From the NCBI GenBank assembly GCA_963796155.1, contig CAWCKT010000015.1, positions 121,200-185,199 of the forward strand: a stretch of 64,000 bases of DNA, read 5' to 3'. The translations under genes were made by a program, and so were the position numbers. Under the pieces are notes generated by a model. It worked only from the letters and a program-made list of their open reading frames with translations. It did no database searches and was not told the DNA's origin. The stretch is from AP-15 sp963796155 (GTDB lineage: Bacteria; Pseudomonadota; Alphaproteobacteria; ATCC43930; CGMCC-115725). Shown here piece after piece: positions 17,151 through 26,093 of the stretch. The stretch's first letter is position 1. The number at the start of each line of letters is the position of its first letter.

Positions 17151-17159
17151 AGGCGGGTC

Positions 17160-17781
17160 GTGGAGCCGGCCTTCGAGCGCCTCGTCGGCGAGATCCGTGC
17201 CTGCACGGTCTGCGCGCCGCACCTGCCGCTCGGCCCTCGCCCGATCGTGCGCGGCCGGCCCTCGGCGCGCCTCCTGATCATCAGCCAAGCGCCCGGAACG
17301 CAGGTGCACGAGACCGGGCTCTCGTTCAACGACCGTAGCGGTGACCGGCTCCGCGCCTGGTTGGCGCTCGATCGCACGACCTTTTATGACGAGACCCGGG
17401 TGGCGGTCGTGCCGATGGGTTTTTGCTACCCCGGACGCGATGGCAAGGGCGGCGATCTGCCGCCTCGGCGCGAATGCGCCCCACTGTGGCACGCGCGATT
17501 GCTTGCCTGTTTCCCTGCAATCGAGCTCACCCTACTCGTCGGCAGCTACGCGATCGACTACTATTTGGCGGGCTCCGCAGCACGGTCGATGACCGAGGCT
17601 ATCGCGCGGTGGCACGACTTCCTGCCCAAGTATTTTCGTCCTGCCGCATCCGAGCTGGCGCACGACGCGCTGGCTGCGCGACAACCCGTGGTTCGAGAAA
17701 GAGGCCCTCCCCGAGTTGCGCGTTCGGGTTACCCGGGCCATCAGTCCCCGTCCTCGATCCGCGCCATGTCCTCGTCGCTGA
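17160..17781 (+). pseudogene. Uracil-DNA glycosylase family protein, frameshifted
   Basis: GTG start at 17160. The first ~157 residues follow the UDG-like family: IRACTVCAPHL, LLIISQAPGTQVHETGLSFND and LLVGSYAIDYYL. At a run of four T (17633-17636) the frame is lost; dropping one T restores KYFVLPHPSWR and WLRDNPWFEKEALPELRVR, including the conserved HPS motif, and ends at TGA 17779-17781. As written, the original frame continues to 17861 with unrelated residues. Either a real inactivating indel or a homopolymer error in the assembly. The product would excise uracil from DNA. Confidence 0.78.
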
Positions 17782-18133
17782 AGCCGAAATGGTGGCCGAT
17801 CTCGTGGATCAGCACGTGGCGGACGAGGCGGGCCAGGTCCTCGCCGGTCTCGCACCAGTAGTCGAGGATCGGCCGGCGGTAGAGGAAGACCATGTCGAGA
17901 TTGGGCCGCGGATCGCTGAGGCTCTTGTGCGGCAGGGCGACGCCGCGATAAAGGCCGAGAATGTCGAACGGGCTGTCGAGGCCCATCGCCTGCTCAGTCT
18001 CTTCGTCGGGGAATTCCTCCACCCGGATCACGACGGGCCCGAGATGCCGCTTCAGCCGGCGCGGGATAGTGTCGAGCGCGCGCTGGGCCAGTTCCTCGAG
18101 ATCGGCGAGCGATGGCGGCAGATGCTCCGTCAT
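17741..18133 (-). CDS. Zincin-like metallopeptidase domain protein
   Basis: 130 residues with the active-site helix HEIGHHFGFSDEDM (HExxH at 110-114, third ligand in the following HFGxSDxDM segment). This short family is common in proteobacteria and is typically annotated as a metallopeptidase of unknown target. Start at ATG 18133 (MTEHLPPSLADLEE). Its 3' end overlaps the tail of the frameshifted UDG gene. It is divergent from the PCD gene 31 bases away. Confidence 0.82.
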   Translation of the reverse strand: MTEHLPPSLADLEELAQRALDTIPRRLKRHLGPVVIRVEEFPDEETEQAMGLDSPFDILGLYRGVALPHKSLSDPRPNLDMVFLYRRPILDYWCETGEDLARLVRHVLIHEIGHHFGFSDEDMARIEDGD

Positions 18134-18164
18134 GGTATCAATCCCGGCAAGTATGGAGGGTGAA

Positions 18165-18482
18165 ATGGTCGAGAAACTGGTTGGGGCCGCACGGCACGCG
18201 GCATTGCGCGAGATCCACGGCTGGGTCGAGGTCGAGGACCGCGATGCGATCCGCAAGAGTTATCATTTCGGCAACTTCTCCGAGGCCTGGGGCTTCATGT
18301 CGCGAATGGCGCTGCTGGCCGAAAAAATGGACCACCACCCCGAGCTCTTCAACGTCTACAACCGGGTGGAGGTGATCCTGTCGACGCACGACGCGGGCGG
18401 CCTCAGCGATCGCGATATCCGCCTAGCACACGCGATCGACGAGATCGCCCCCGAACGGGACCGGCGGCCGCCCCTGCCGTAA
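18165..18482 (+). CDS. phhB: 4a-hydroxytetrahydrobiopterin dehydratase (PCD/DCoH)
   Basis: 105 residues from ATG 18165 behind GGAGGG. The active-site signature is complete: KMDHHPELFNVYNRV (H57, H58, P59) and STHDAGGLSDRDI (H75, D76). The enzyme regenerates pterin cofactor after aromatic hydroxylases such as PhhA and also serves in molybdopterin or folate metabolism. No phenylalanine hydroxylase is present in the window. Confidence 0.92.
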   Translation: MVEKLVGAARHAALREIHGWVEVEDRDAIRKSYHFGNFSEAWGFMSRMALLAEKMDHHPELFNVYNRVEVILSTHDAGGLSDRDIRLAHAIDEIAPERDRRPPLP

Positions 18483-18494
18483 TGGCGGCGAACC

Positions 18495-19256
18495 TCAGCG
18501 CGGCGCCATGCGCAGCGCGCCGTCGAGCCGGATCACCTCGCCATTGATCATCGTGTTGCGGCACAGGTGGAGCACCAGTGCGGCATATTCCTCGGGCCGG
18601 CCCAGTCGGTTCGGGAAAGGCACGCTCGCAGCCAGACCATCGCGGATGTTCTGCGGCAAGCCTTGCAGCATCGGCGTCGCGAACAGGCCCGGCGCGATCG
18701 CCACCACCCGCACCCCGTAGCGCGCGAGCTCGCGCGCCGCGGGCAGCGTGAGAGCGACGATGCCGCCTTTCGAGGCGCTGTAGGCGGCCTGGCCGATCTG
18801 GCCCTCATAGGCCGCAGCCGAGGCGGTCGAGACGATGATGCCGCGTTCGCCATCTTCCAGAGCGGCGAGCGAGCTCATCTCGGCGGCGGCGAGCCGCATC
18901 ACGTTGAAGCTGCCGATCAGGTTGACGTCGATGACGCGCCGGAACGCGTCGAGCGGCAACGGCCCGTCGCGTCCGACGATGCGGCCGGCGGTCCCGATGC
19001 CCGCGCAATTGACCGCGATGCGCGCCGGGCCGTGGCGTTCGCGCGCCGCCGCGAAGGCGGCTTCCACCGAGCCGGCGTCGGTGACATCGACGGTGACGGC
19101 GAGCCCGCCGGTTTCGCGCGCCGCCTCGGCCGCGGCCGCCTCGTTGATGTCGAGGATCGCGACCTTGGCGCCCACCGCCGCGAGTGCCTGGGCGGTCGCC
19201 CGACCCAGACCGGACCCGCCGCCGCTGACGATCGCTGCTTGCCCCTCAACCCGCAT
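18495..19256 (-). CDS. SDR oxidoreductase, 3-hydroxyacyl-CoA dehydrogenase type
   Basis: 253 residues from ATG 19256 (MRVEGQAAIVSGGG) after AAGGAGA. Cofactor motif SGGGSGLG, NCAG, catalytic Ser in STASAAAYEGQIG and YSASKGG for YxxxK. The insert GIGTAGRIVGRDGPLPLDAFRRVIDVN and the ending GEVIRLDGALRMAPR are typical of HSD17B10/FadB2-like 3-hydroxy-2-methylbutyryl-CoA dehydrogenases. It would act in fatty-acid or isoleucine breakdown. It is convergent with the PCD gene. Confidence 0.88.
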   Translation of the reverse strand: MRVEGQAAIVSGGGSGLGRATAQALAAVGAKVAILDINEAAAAEAARETGGLAVTVDVTDAGSVEAAFAAARERHGPARIAVNCAGIGTAGRIVGRDGPLPLDAFRRVIDVNLIGSFNVMRLAAAEMSSLAALEDGERGIIVSTASAAAYEGQIGQAAYSASKGGIVALTLPAARELARYGVRVVAIAPGLFATPMLQGLPQNIRDGLAASVPFPNRLGRPEEYAALVLHLCRNTMINGEVIRLDGALRMAPR

Positions 19257-19319
19257 AGGCTCTCCTTGCGAGCGGCCCCCGTTCAATGATGCGGCGGTGA
19301 GGCCTGTCCCCTGAATCGA

Positions 19320-19856
19320 TCAGCGAAACGGCATCGTCAGAACGACGGTCACCAATTCTACGCCGGGGTTCATCTTGCCGATGCCGGCATTCGATATGTG
19401 GTACATGCCGACCCCGAGGCGGCTCAGATTGTCGAACCGGTAGTCGAATTCCGCACCGGTGCGGAACTCGGTATGCGCACCGAGATCGATGCCGGTGCCG
19501 TGTGTGAAGTAGCCGACCGCAGCACTCGGCGTCGCAACAATTCTTTCGAAGAAATTGATGTCGAAGCCAAAGCCGCCATAGCCATAGAAGGCGCCCTTGC
19601 CGGTGCCGAAGGCGCCGACAAACGGTGCGACGATCCACAGCACATCGCCAAAGCGGTACTCGCCCAGCGCCAAGCCCGTCGTGCCGTTGCCCGGCTTCTT
19701 GCTGTCGGGCAGCACGTCGAACGCCCCGCCGCCGATCGCGATGCGCGGCGGATCGGCGGGCGAGCCGAAGGTGATTTGCGCGGAGGCGGGATGCGCGGTC
19801 GCAAAACCGAGCGCAAGGACAAAGCCGGCTGCCACCCGGTTCGTAGGCCACCTCAT
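19320..19856 (-). CDS. pagL: Lipid A 3-O-deacylase PagL-like outer-membrane protein
   Basis: 178 residues with a signal peptide (to ASAQ) and a beta-rich mature part of alternating small and aromatic residues. The C-terminal YHISNAGIGKMNPGVEL carries the catalytic His-Ser pair and the NPG turn of PagL. PagL removes the 3-O acyl chain of lipid A at the outer membrane. ATG 19856 was chosen because it precedes the hydrophobic core of the signal; the open frame upstream adds a non-signal sequence. Confidence 0.78.
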   Translation of the reverse strand: MRWPTNRVAAGFVLALGFATAHPASAQITFGSPADPPRIAIGGGAFDVLPDSKKPGNGTTGLALGEYRFGDVLWIVAPFVGAFGTGKGAFYGYGGFGFDINFFERIVATPSAAVGYFTHGTGIDLGAHTEFRTGAEFDYRFDNLSRLGVGMYHISNAGIGKMNPGVELVTVVLTMPFR

Positions 19857-19958
19857 GCTCACAGGTGTCTCCCCCTTCGGTGCGCACCGGCCGCGCGCAC
19901 CGGTCGCGTATCCTAGAAGGCGTATCGATCTTCGCAAACAAAACTCTCCGGGCAAACC

Positions 19959-20909
19959 TCAAACCTGTTTCATGCGCTCCGTCGCCAGCACCAATTGCTC
20001 GCGGATGCCGGGCTCCATCGCCGAGTGGCCAGCATTGGGAACGATCACGTATTCCGCCTCGGGCCAAGCCTGAGCGAGCTCGTCGGCGCTGCGGACGGGG
20101 CAGACCATGTCGTAGCGCCCTTGCACGATGACCGCGGGAAGGTGGCGCACGCGCCGGACCCGGGCGATCAGATCGCGCTCGCCGGTAAATAGATGATGGC
20201 TGAAGAAATGGGCTTCAATTCGTGCCAGACCCAAGGCGAGCCTGTCCTCGCCAAAGGCCGCCACCGTCTCCGGGTTCGGCAGCAAGGTCGAGCAGGCCCC
20301 CTCATAGATACTCCAGGCGCGTGCCGCCGGCAGGTGGACGCCGGGGTCGGGGTCGAGCAGGCGGCGGTGGTAGGCGGCGAGGATATCGCCGCGCTCGGCC
20401 TTGGAAAGAAACCCGGAAAAGGTCCGCCAAGCTTCGGGGAAGACACGGCGCACCCCATAGAGAAACCACTCGATCTCCTCCTCCCGGCACAAAAAAATCC
20501 CGCGCAGGATGAGCCCGCTGCAGTGCCGGGGGTGGGTCGCGGCATAATCGAGCGCCAAGGTCGAACCCCACGAACCGCCGAAGACGAGCCATCGCTCGAT
20601 GCCGAGAGTGGTGCGCAGGCGCTCGATGTCGGCGACGAGGTGGTCGGGCGAGTTGTCTTGCACCTCGCCGAGCGGCGTCGACCGGCCGGCGCCGCGCTGA
20701 TCGAAGATCACGATCCGCCAATGATCCGGGTCGAAGAACCGGCGGTGCACCGCGGTGGCGCCGGCGCCGGGGCCGCCATGCAGAAACAGCACCGGCGCGC
20801 CGCGCGGGTTACCCGATTCCTCCCAGTACATCGTGTGGCGTGCATCCAGCCGCAGCGCGCCCGTCCGGTAAGGCTCGATCGGCGGATAGAGGTCGCGGCG
20901 GTCGCTCAT
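19959..20909 (-). CDS. pip: Proline iminopeptidase
   Basis: 316 residues from ATG 20909 (MSDRRDLYPPIEPY). Alpha/beta-hydrolase of family S33: oxyanion HGGPGAG, FDQRGAGRSTP, nucleophile elbow GGSWGSTLAL, and catalytic His in NAGHSAMEPG. The enzyme releases N-terminal proline from peptides. Length and motif order agree with the family. It lies 102 bases upstream of pagL on the same strand and may be co-transcribed. Confidence 0.92.
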   Translation of the reverse strand: MSDRRDLYPPIEPYRTGALRLDARHTMYWEESGNPRGAPVLFLHGGPGAGATAVHRRFFDPDHWRIVIFDQRGAGRSTPLGEVQDNSPDHLVADIERLRTTLGIERWLVFGGSWGSTLALDYAATHPRHCSGLILRGIFLCREEEIEWFLYGVRRVFPEAWRTFSGFLSKAERGDILAAYHRRLLDPDPGVHLPAARAWSIYEGACSTLLPNPETVAAFGEDRLALGLARIEAHFFSHHLFTGERDLIARVRRVRHLPAVIVQGRYDMVCPVRSADELAQAWPEAEYVIVPNAGHSAMEPGIREQLVLATERMKQV

Positions 20910-21357
20910 CAGGCTCAGTCTAGGAGCCCCAGCGCGGATTACATAGCCGCGAAATCCCGCCCTCCGCCGCGACTCCGCCCGGGGTGGGGGAGCTTCGATA
21001 TTCATGAATTCATCGCAACCGGCGGTTTCAGAAGAGCCGAGCTTGGGCGCCTGCCCGCCTGCTTCTGCTGGGGGAAACAGGGCATCTACATCTAAAGTAG
21101 TATAAACTCAGTTTCGTGCCGCTCATTGCGAGCGACGGAAAGCCGCGAGCGCGCCTTGTTCCCCACTGCAATCAGTCAATCGGCCAGGCTCCGAACACAA
21201 GAATTATTCCGGGCGGGAACGCGTGAGACCGTACACCCGATGGTGTGATTTTGTCAATAATTTATTTTGGCAACGCAGGCCACTGCATTGGTGGATTAGA
21301 GCCGAGTGATCCTCCCTCGGACCGCTTGCGGCGAGCGGGTCGGGGAGGGCCCGGGGG
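20910..21357. other. Intergenic region with a palindrome after metG
   Basis: About 450 bases separating pip and metG, both on the minus strand. The middle is relatively AT-rich (21075-21110 and 21180-21280). Close to the metG stop, CCTCCCTCGGACCGCTTGC and GCGAGCGGGTCGGGGAGGG (21311-21348) form a large inverted pair that resembles the other GC-rich repeats in the window and may end metG transcription. No gene was recognised. Confidence 0.45.
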
Positions 21358-23067
21358 TTATTCCTCGCCGCCGAAGCGCGCGGACCAGTCGGCGATCTCG
21401 ACGTCCTCGATCCGGCGGAAGAGCAGCGGCAGCGGTGTCACCGGCATTCCCCGCGGCAGCTCGTCGAGCAACGCCGCGGCCGCGGTCGCCGGCCAGAGGA
21501 GGGGACGATCGGCCGCCGCGAACGCGCGCAGGATTGATCGCGCCGTATCCGGCAAGAACGGCGCCGATACGCGGGCGACGAGGCACGCGAGGTTTAGCGC
21601 CGTGCGGGTGCTGCAGGCCGCGGCCGACGGGTCGGTGGCGATCGTCGACCATGGTGCGGCGCGCTGCAGATACTGGTTCCCGGCTGCCCAGATCGCCCGC
21701 GTCTCGGCGGCGGCGCGGCGGAACTCCATAGCCTCGTGGTGCTCGGTCAGCGCGCGCAGCCTAGTGTCCAGGTCGTCGAACAGCCCTTGTTCGAGCGGCC
21801 CCGGCGTTCCGCCGTCGGGCACGATGCCGGCGAAGCGCGCGTCACCGAAGCGGACTATCCGGTTGACGAAGTTGCCCAGCACATTGACTAGATCCGCGTT
21901 GACCCCGTGCTGAAAATCGCTCCAGGTGAAGGCGCTGTCGGCACTTTCGGGCGCGTTGGCCATCAACCGCCAGCGCCAGCAATCCGCCGGCACGAGGTCG
22001 AGCGCCTGGTCCATGAAGACGCCGCGCCGCTCGGAGGTCGAGAACTTGCCGCCATACCAGGTGACCCAGTTCAGCGCCTTCAGTCGGTCGACGAGCTTCC
22101 ACGGCTCGCCGCTGCCGAACAGGGTCACCGGAAAGCTCACGGTATGGAAGGCGACGTTGTCCTTGCCCATGAACTGCACATAGGTGACGTCGTCGGCGCC
22201 CTCGGGCAGCAGCCACCACCGCCGCCAGGCGCCGCCGGTCGCCTCCGCCCACTCCGCGGTCGCCGCGATGTATTCGATCGGCGCGTCGAACCAGACATAG
22301 AAGACCTTGTTCTCGAAGCCGGGACGGGGCCGCCCGTTCTGGGTGACCGGCACCCCCCAGTCGAGGTCGCGCGTGATGGCCCTCGGCTGCAGCCCCTCGT
22401 CGAGCCATTTGTAGGCGATCGAGCGGGCCAAGGGCGGCCATTCCTGCGCTGCATCAACCCAGGCGCGGATGCGATCGGCCATCCGATCCTGCAGCAGAAA
22501 GAGATGGGTCGTATCGCGGACCTCGATGCGCTCCGAACCGGAGATCTTCGACCGCGGGCGGATCAGCTCGACCGGGTCGAGCAACGCCCCGCAATTGTCG
22601 CACTGGTCGCCGCGCGCGCTCTCGTATCCGCAGACGGGACAGGTTCCCTCGACGTAGCGATCGGGCAGAAAGCGCTGGTCGTCGATCGAGTAGACCTGCG
22701 GGGTGGTCCGTTCCTCGATCAGGCCGGCCTCCTCCAGGCGCTCGGCGAGATGCTGCGTCAGCTCGCGGTTCTGCGGGCTGGAGGAGCGGCCGAAGAAGTC
22801 GAACGACAACCCGAAGCGAGCGCAGACATCGCGCTGCAAGGCGTGCTGCAGGTCGCAATAGCTGCGCACGTCGAGCCCCGCCTCGAGGGCGCCGAGCTCG
22901 GCCGGGGTGCCGTGCTCGTCGGTAGCGCAGATGAACAGAACCTCGTGGCCCTGCATGCGCCGGAACCGGGCGTGCACATCCGCCGGCAGCATCGAGCCGG
23001 CGAGATTGCCGAGATGCTTGATGCCGTTGATGTAGGGCAGGGCGGAGGTGATCAGGTAACGGCCCAT
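21358..23067 (-). CDS. metG: Methionyl-tRNA synthetase
   Basis: 569 residues starting at ATG 23067 (MGRYLITSALPYING). Class I signatures: HLGNL in place of HIGH and KFSTS in place of KMSKS. A zinc knuckle CPVCGYESARGDQCDNCG inserts in the catalytic domain, and YVQFMGKDNVAFHT and an anticodon-binding helical region follow. The frame is open upstream to 23163 but without a better start. The HLGNL/KFSTS form is less common than the HIGH/KMSKS enzyme found in most alphaproteobacteria, so it may be a second or replacing copy. Confidence 0.92.
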   Translation of the reverse strand: MGRYLITSALPYINGIKHLGNLAGSMLPADVHARFRRMQGHEVLFICATDEHGTPAELGALEAGLDVRSYCDLQHALQRDVCARFGLSFDFFGRSSSPQNRELTQHLAERLEEAGLIEERTTPQVYSIDDQRFLPDRYVEGTCPVCGYESARGDQCDNCGALLDPVELIRPRSKISGSERIEVRDTTHLFLLQDRMADRIRAWVDAAQEWPPLARSIAYKWLDEGLQPRAITRDLDWGVPVTQNGRPRPGFENKVFYVWFDAPIEYIAATAEWAEATGGAWRRWWLLPEGADDVTYVQFMGKDNVAFHTVSFPVTLFGSGEPWKLVDRLKALNWVTWYGGKFSTSERRGVFMDQALDLVPADCWRWRLMANAPESADSAFTWSDFQHGVNADLVNVLGNFVNRIVRFGDARFAGIVPDGGTPGPLEQGLFDDLDTRLRALTEHHEAMEFRRAAAETRAIWAAGNQYLQRAAPWSTIATDPSAAACSTRTALNLACLVARVSAPFLPDTARSILRAFAAADRPLLWPATAAAALLDELPRGMPVTPLPLLFRRIEDVEIADWSARFGGEE

Positions 23068-23239
23068 CACTGTCTCTGTATCGGGGGCGACGAGAGCGCA
23101 GGCGATAGCCATCCCTTTGGCTCCGCGCTGAGAAAAGTCATATGGGGCCCGGAATTCATACACACCAGCCTATCCGCGGCGGCCGCGGTTCAGCACGGTC
23201 CTTGTGCCGCACCTGTCGGGTCCTATATTCTATCGTTCG

Positions 23240-23644
23240 ATGGATCGATGGACTCCTGTGAACCGACGCGTCACGCATGGCGGGCATCCGCCGCGTCCTC
23301 CCGTTCGCCTCCCGGCGCGGGCAGAGATTGAAGCCGCCGCGGAGATCTTCCAGGCGCTCGGTGATCCCGAACGGCTTCGGCTTCTGGTACGGCTCGCCGA
23401 GGGCGAGGCCTGCGTGTCGGAGCTGGCCGAAGACGAAGGCGAGAAGATCACCACTGTATCCGCCCGCCTGAAGGCATTGTTCGCGGTACGTCTGGTCAAA
23501 CGGCGGCGCGAGGCGAAGCACGTCTTCTACGCGCTCGCTGACGAGCACCTGCTACCGATGCTTCGTAACGCGATCGACCACGCGGCCGAGGGCCGCACCG
23601 CAGTGTCTGCGGATCCTCTACAAGGAAAGGATATCACCCCATGA
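23240..23644 (+). CDS. ArsR/SmtB-family metal-responsive repressor
   Basis: 134 residues from ATG 23240; GTG 23258 is also possible. A winged-helix domain is clear: AAEIFQALGDPERLRLLVRLAEGEACVSELAEDEGEKITTVSARLKAL...KRRREAKHVFYALADEHL. Only one cysteine sits in the alpha-3 site (EACVSELA), instead of the CxC of ArsR, so the metal site is more SmtB/CzrA-like (alpha-5 His/Asp: LRNAIDHAAEG). Its stop overlaps the start of the His-rich gene (ATGA). It probably represses this metal-handling operon. Confidence 0.85.
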   Translation: MDRWTPVNRRVTHGGHPPRPPVRLPARAEIEAAAEIFQALGDPERLRLLVRLAEGEACVSELAEDEGEKITTVSARLKALFAVRLVKRRREAKHVFYALADEHLLPMLRNAIDHAAEGRTAVSADPLQGKDITP

Positions 23645-23994
23645 CGACCTGCTCCGCGCCGACCCATCCCGACCATGCTCACCAGCACAGGCCGGGTTGT
23701 GGCCACCCCGCCGTCCGCCACGGCGGCCACGTCGACTATTTGCATGATGGTCATCTCCATCATCCGCACGAAGGTCATGTCGATGAGCACGTGATCGAGG
23801 TATCACGCGAGAACCCCGACCATTGCACGTCGGACCATCGCTGCGGCGGGCACGAGGCGGGCCATGTCCACGGCCCTGGCTGCGGCCATGAGCCGGTTCC
23901 GCACGGCAACCACGTAGACTACCGCGTCAGCGGCCACCTTCACCACCCGCACGGCGACCATTGTGACGACCACGGCCGGCTGACCTCCGCCTGA
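23641..23994 (+). CDS. Histidine-rich metal-binding protein with internal repeat
   Basis: 117 residues containing 28 histidines and 6 cysteines. Two imperfect copies of a ~29-residue unit occur (18-46 and 79-107), sharing PGCGH..., HVDY and GHLHHPHGDH-like blocks. No signal peptide or membrane segment is visible. The composition points to buffering or chaperoning of divalent metal (Zn, Co, Ni) in the cytosol. The ATG overlaps the arsR stop, so it is translated together with the sensor. A DmeF-type exporter follows about 300 bases downstream. Confidence 0.8.
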   Translation: MTTCSAPTHPDHAHQHRPGCGHPAVRHGGHVDYLHDGHLHHPHEGHVDEHVIEVSRENPDHCTSDHRCGGHEAGHVHGPGCGHEPVPHGNHVDYRVSGHLHHPHGDHCDDHGRLTSA

Positions 23995-24291
23995 AGTCGA
24001 AGGGCGCTCAGAGGGCGGCACGCCGCCGCCAAGTGAGCTCGACCGGGGGGTGATTCGGGGGTATTTGAAATAGACGCGCCGACGATACATTCGGCCCGAT
24101 GACGATTGGCTGGATTGGCGCTGTGCGTCCTTCGAGACAGCCACTCCGCGGCTTCCTCAGGATGAGGACATTTCTAAACGCCATCAATAACACACCTCAT
24201 GCTGAGGAGCGCCTGAAGGGCGCGTCTCGAAGCACGCACAACAGTCGATGCAGCCCTCGTCCGCACTCGGAAGCGGTAGGCAGACCGGCAA
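23995..24291. repeat. Gap with an imperfect palindromic repeat
   Basis: Between the His-rich gene and the exporter lies an inverted element: GCGTCCTTCGAGAC...CTCAGGATGAGG on the left (24122-24167) and CCTCATGCTGAGGAGCGCC...GTCTCGAAGCACGC on the right (24197-24238). This is the CCTCATCCTGAGGAG-type repeat frequent in rhizobial genomes. No gene was found. It separates or attenuates the exporter from the arsR part of the operon. Confidence 0.55.
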
Positions 24292-25209
24292 ATGCATGCA
24301 GAGTCGATGGAAGATTGGACGCATGACCACGTCTTTTTAGGCGCGGATCATGCCCGCAACGAGCGCCGCACCAAAATCGTCATCGCCCTGTGCTGCACGA
24401 TGATGGTTGCGGAGATCGTGGGCGGAATGCTGTTTCGGTCAATGGCGCTCGTCGCGGATGGCCTTCATATGTCGACGCATGCCGTGGCGCTTCTGATCGC
24501 GGTCACGGCATATGCCTTTGCCCGGCGGCGCGTGAACGATCGACGCTTTACCTTCGGAACCGGCAAATTCGGCGATCTAGCGGGGTTCACCAGCGCGATC
24601 GTGCTGGCAATGATCGCGCTTCTGATCGCGTGGGAAAGCGTAAGGCGCTTAATCCACCCGTTGCCCATTGCCTTCAATGAGGCAATCCCCATCGCAGCCC
24701 TCGGGCTCGGCGTCAACCTGCTCAGCGCCTGGCTCCTGAGGGACGAGCGCGACCATGATCATCATGATCCCGGCCACCACCAGCATAACCGCGATCTCAA
24801 TTTGCGCGCGGCTTATGTGCACGTCCTAGCCGACGCGGCAGTTTCACTCCTTGCCGTCACTGGCCTCGTCATCGCTCGGCAACTCGGGTGGCTGTGGATG
24901 GATGCCGTAATGGGCATCATTGGAGCCGCAGTAATTTCAAACTGGGCTGTTGGTCTGGTGCGCGCTGCCGGCGCAGTGCTCCTAGATATCCGCCCGAATG
25001 CCGAGCTTGTCCGCTCGGTCCGGGAATGCCTCGAAACCGGCTCGGACCGTGTTGCCGACCTGCATCTGTGGAGGGTGGGACCGGGACACAACGCGGTTGT
25101 CGCGACGGTCGTCTCACATGAGCCGCAAGCGCCAAATTTCTACAAAGGACGTTTGGCCAACCTCCCCGGTCTCAGCCATGTAACGATCGAGGTGGAGCGG
25201 TGCGCTTAA
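24292..25209 (+). CDS. dmeF: Cation diffusion facilitator, DmeF-type Co/Ni (Zn) exporter
   Basis: 305 residues, six predicted membrane helices. TM2 has DGLHMSTHAVAL, an HxxxH (H59, H63) site, and TM5 YVHVLADAAVS, an HxxxD (H177, D181). The HMxTH form is characteristic of DmeF-type Co(II)/Ni(II) exporters rather than HxxxD/HxxxD zinc CDFs. A His-rich cytosolic loop (DHDHHDPGHHQHN) lies between TM4 and TM5, and a C-terminal metallochaperone-like domain follows. ATG 24307 is an alternative start. Metal specificity is inferred. Confidence 0.85.
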   Translation: MHAESMEDWTHDHVFLGADHARNERRTKIVIALCCTMMVAEIVGGMLFRSMALVADGLHMSTHAVALLIAVTAYAFARRRVNDRRFTFGTGKFGDLAGFTSAIVLAMIALLIAWESVRRLIHPLPIAFNEAIPIAALGLGVNLLSAWLLRDERDHDHHDPGHHQHNRDLNLRAAYVHVLADAAVSLLAVTGLVIARQLGWLWMDAVMGIIGAAVISNWAVGLVRAAGAVLLDIRPNAELVRSVRECLETGSDRVADLHLWRVGPGHNAVVATVVSHEPQAPNFYKGRLANLPGLSHVTIEVERCA

Positions 25210-25218
25210 CCTTCGTGG

Positions 25219-25974
25219 TCACTTTAGCGAGGACAACCGCTGTCCCGCGTCCCCGGCGACGTCGATCTCCTTGGCGAGCTTGTTCGCCATCGCGTCGGCA
25301 AAGGAATTGAAATCCTGGACGACGATCAGAAAGGAGTTGGGTCCGCCGATCACGTTCTGTTTGTAATAAAGCGGCAAGCCGCCGGGCGGCTGGGTGTGGG
25401 CGGAGTAGCCTAGATTGGGCTTGTCGTTGATGATCGCCAGCCCGTTGATCGTTACGCCGGTGGCGACCGCCTGATCGCGGGCCTCGGTAATGGGACGCCC
25501 GGAATTGTTGGTGCCGTCGCCGGAGATGTCGATGATGCGCCGGTTGGCCTGCCACTTCGCCGCAGCGAAACGGGTCATCGCGAAATCGATCGCGGCGCTG
25601 ATCGAGGTGCGGCCCATAAATGAGCGCGGCGCGGCAATGATCGCCGCGGCGGCGCTGCCGGCAACCTCCTCGTCACGGATTTCCGTCCAGTCGAGGACGA
25701 CCTGCTGGTCCTCCTCGCCGGACCATTCTATGAAACACACGGCGACCACTCTGTTCGCTCGGGCGTGGATCGCCGTCAGGACGCGCGGATCGGTCAGCGC
25801 CGCGGCATAGCCTTTGCGCTGCAGTTCGAATTCCGCATCATCGATGCTGCGCGAAACATCGGCCGCGAGGACCACTTCGAGGTCGTCCCCGGCGGCGCGC
25901 GATTCGCCCGAGAAAGAGGAGAAAACCAGAATCAGGACGACAGCAAGAGCGGATCTCATCAGGCTTCCCTTCAT
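25219..25974 (-). CDS. Secreted DUF1194 von Willebrand A-like protein
   Basis: 251 residues with a signal peptide (LAVVLILVFSSFSGESRAA). The MIDAS-like DVSRS (D39 region), threonine in GRTSISAA and DGTNNSGRP match a vWA fold; the combination is that of DUF1194, widespread in Rhizobiales and Rhodospirillales. Such proteins are periplasmic or extracellular and of unknown role. It is convergent with dmeF, nine bases away. Confidence 0.82.
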   Translation of the reverse strand: MKGSLMRSALAVVLILVFSSFSGESRAAGDDLEVVLAADVSRSIDDAEFELQRKGYAAALTDPRVLTAIHARANRVVAVCFIEWSGEEDQQVVLDWTEIRDEEVAGSAAAAIIAAPRSFMGRTSISAAIDFAMTRFAAAKWQANRRIIDISGDGTNNSGRPITEARDQAVATGVTINGLAIINDKPNLGYSAHTQPPGGLPLYYKQNVIGGPNSFLIVVQDFNSFADAMANKLAKEIDVAGDAGQRLSSLK

Positions 25975-26093
25975 TCGATCCCCGTCAGGATAAGACGAGC
26001 GTCGGAACCGCGAAAGGGCTTCGCAGGATCGGCGCAGTGTTATAACGTATCATCAGGGTTTGATCGGACGATGCCGCGGGGGATCGCATCGAA

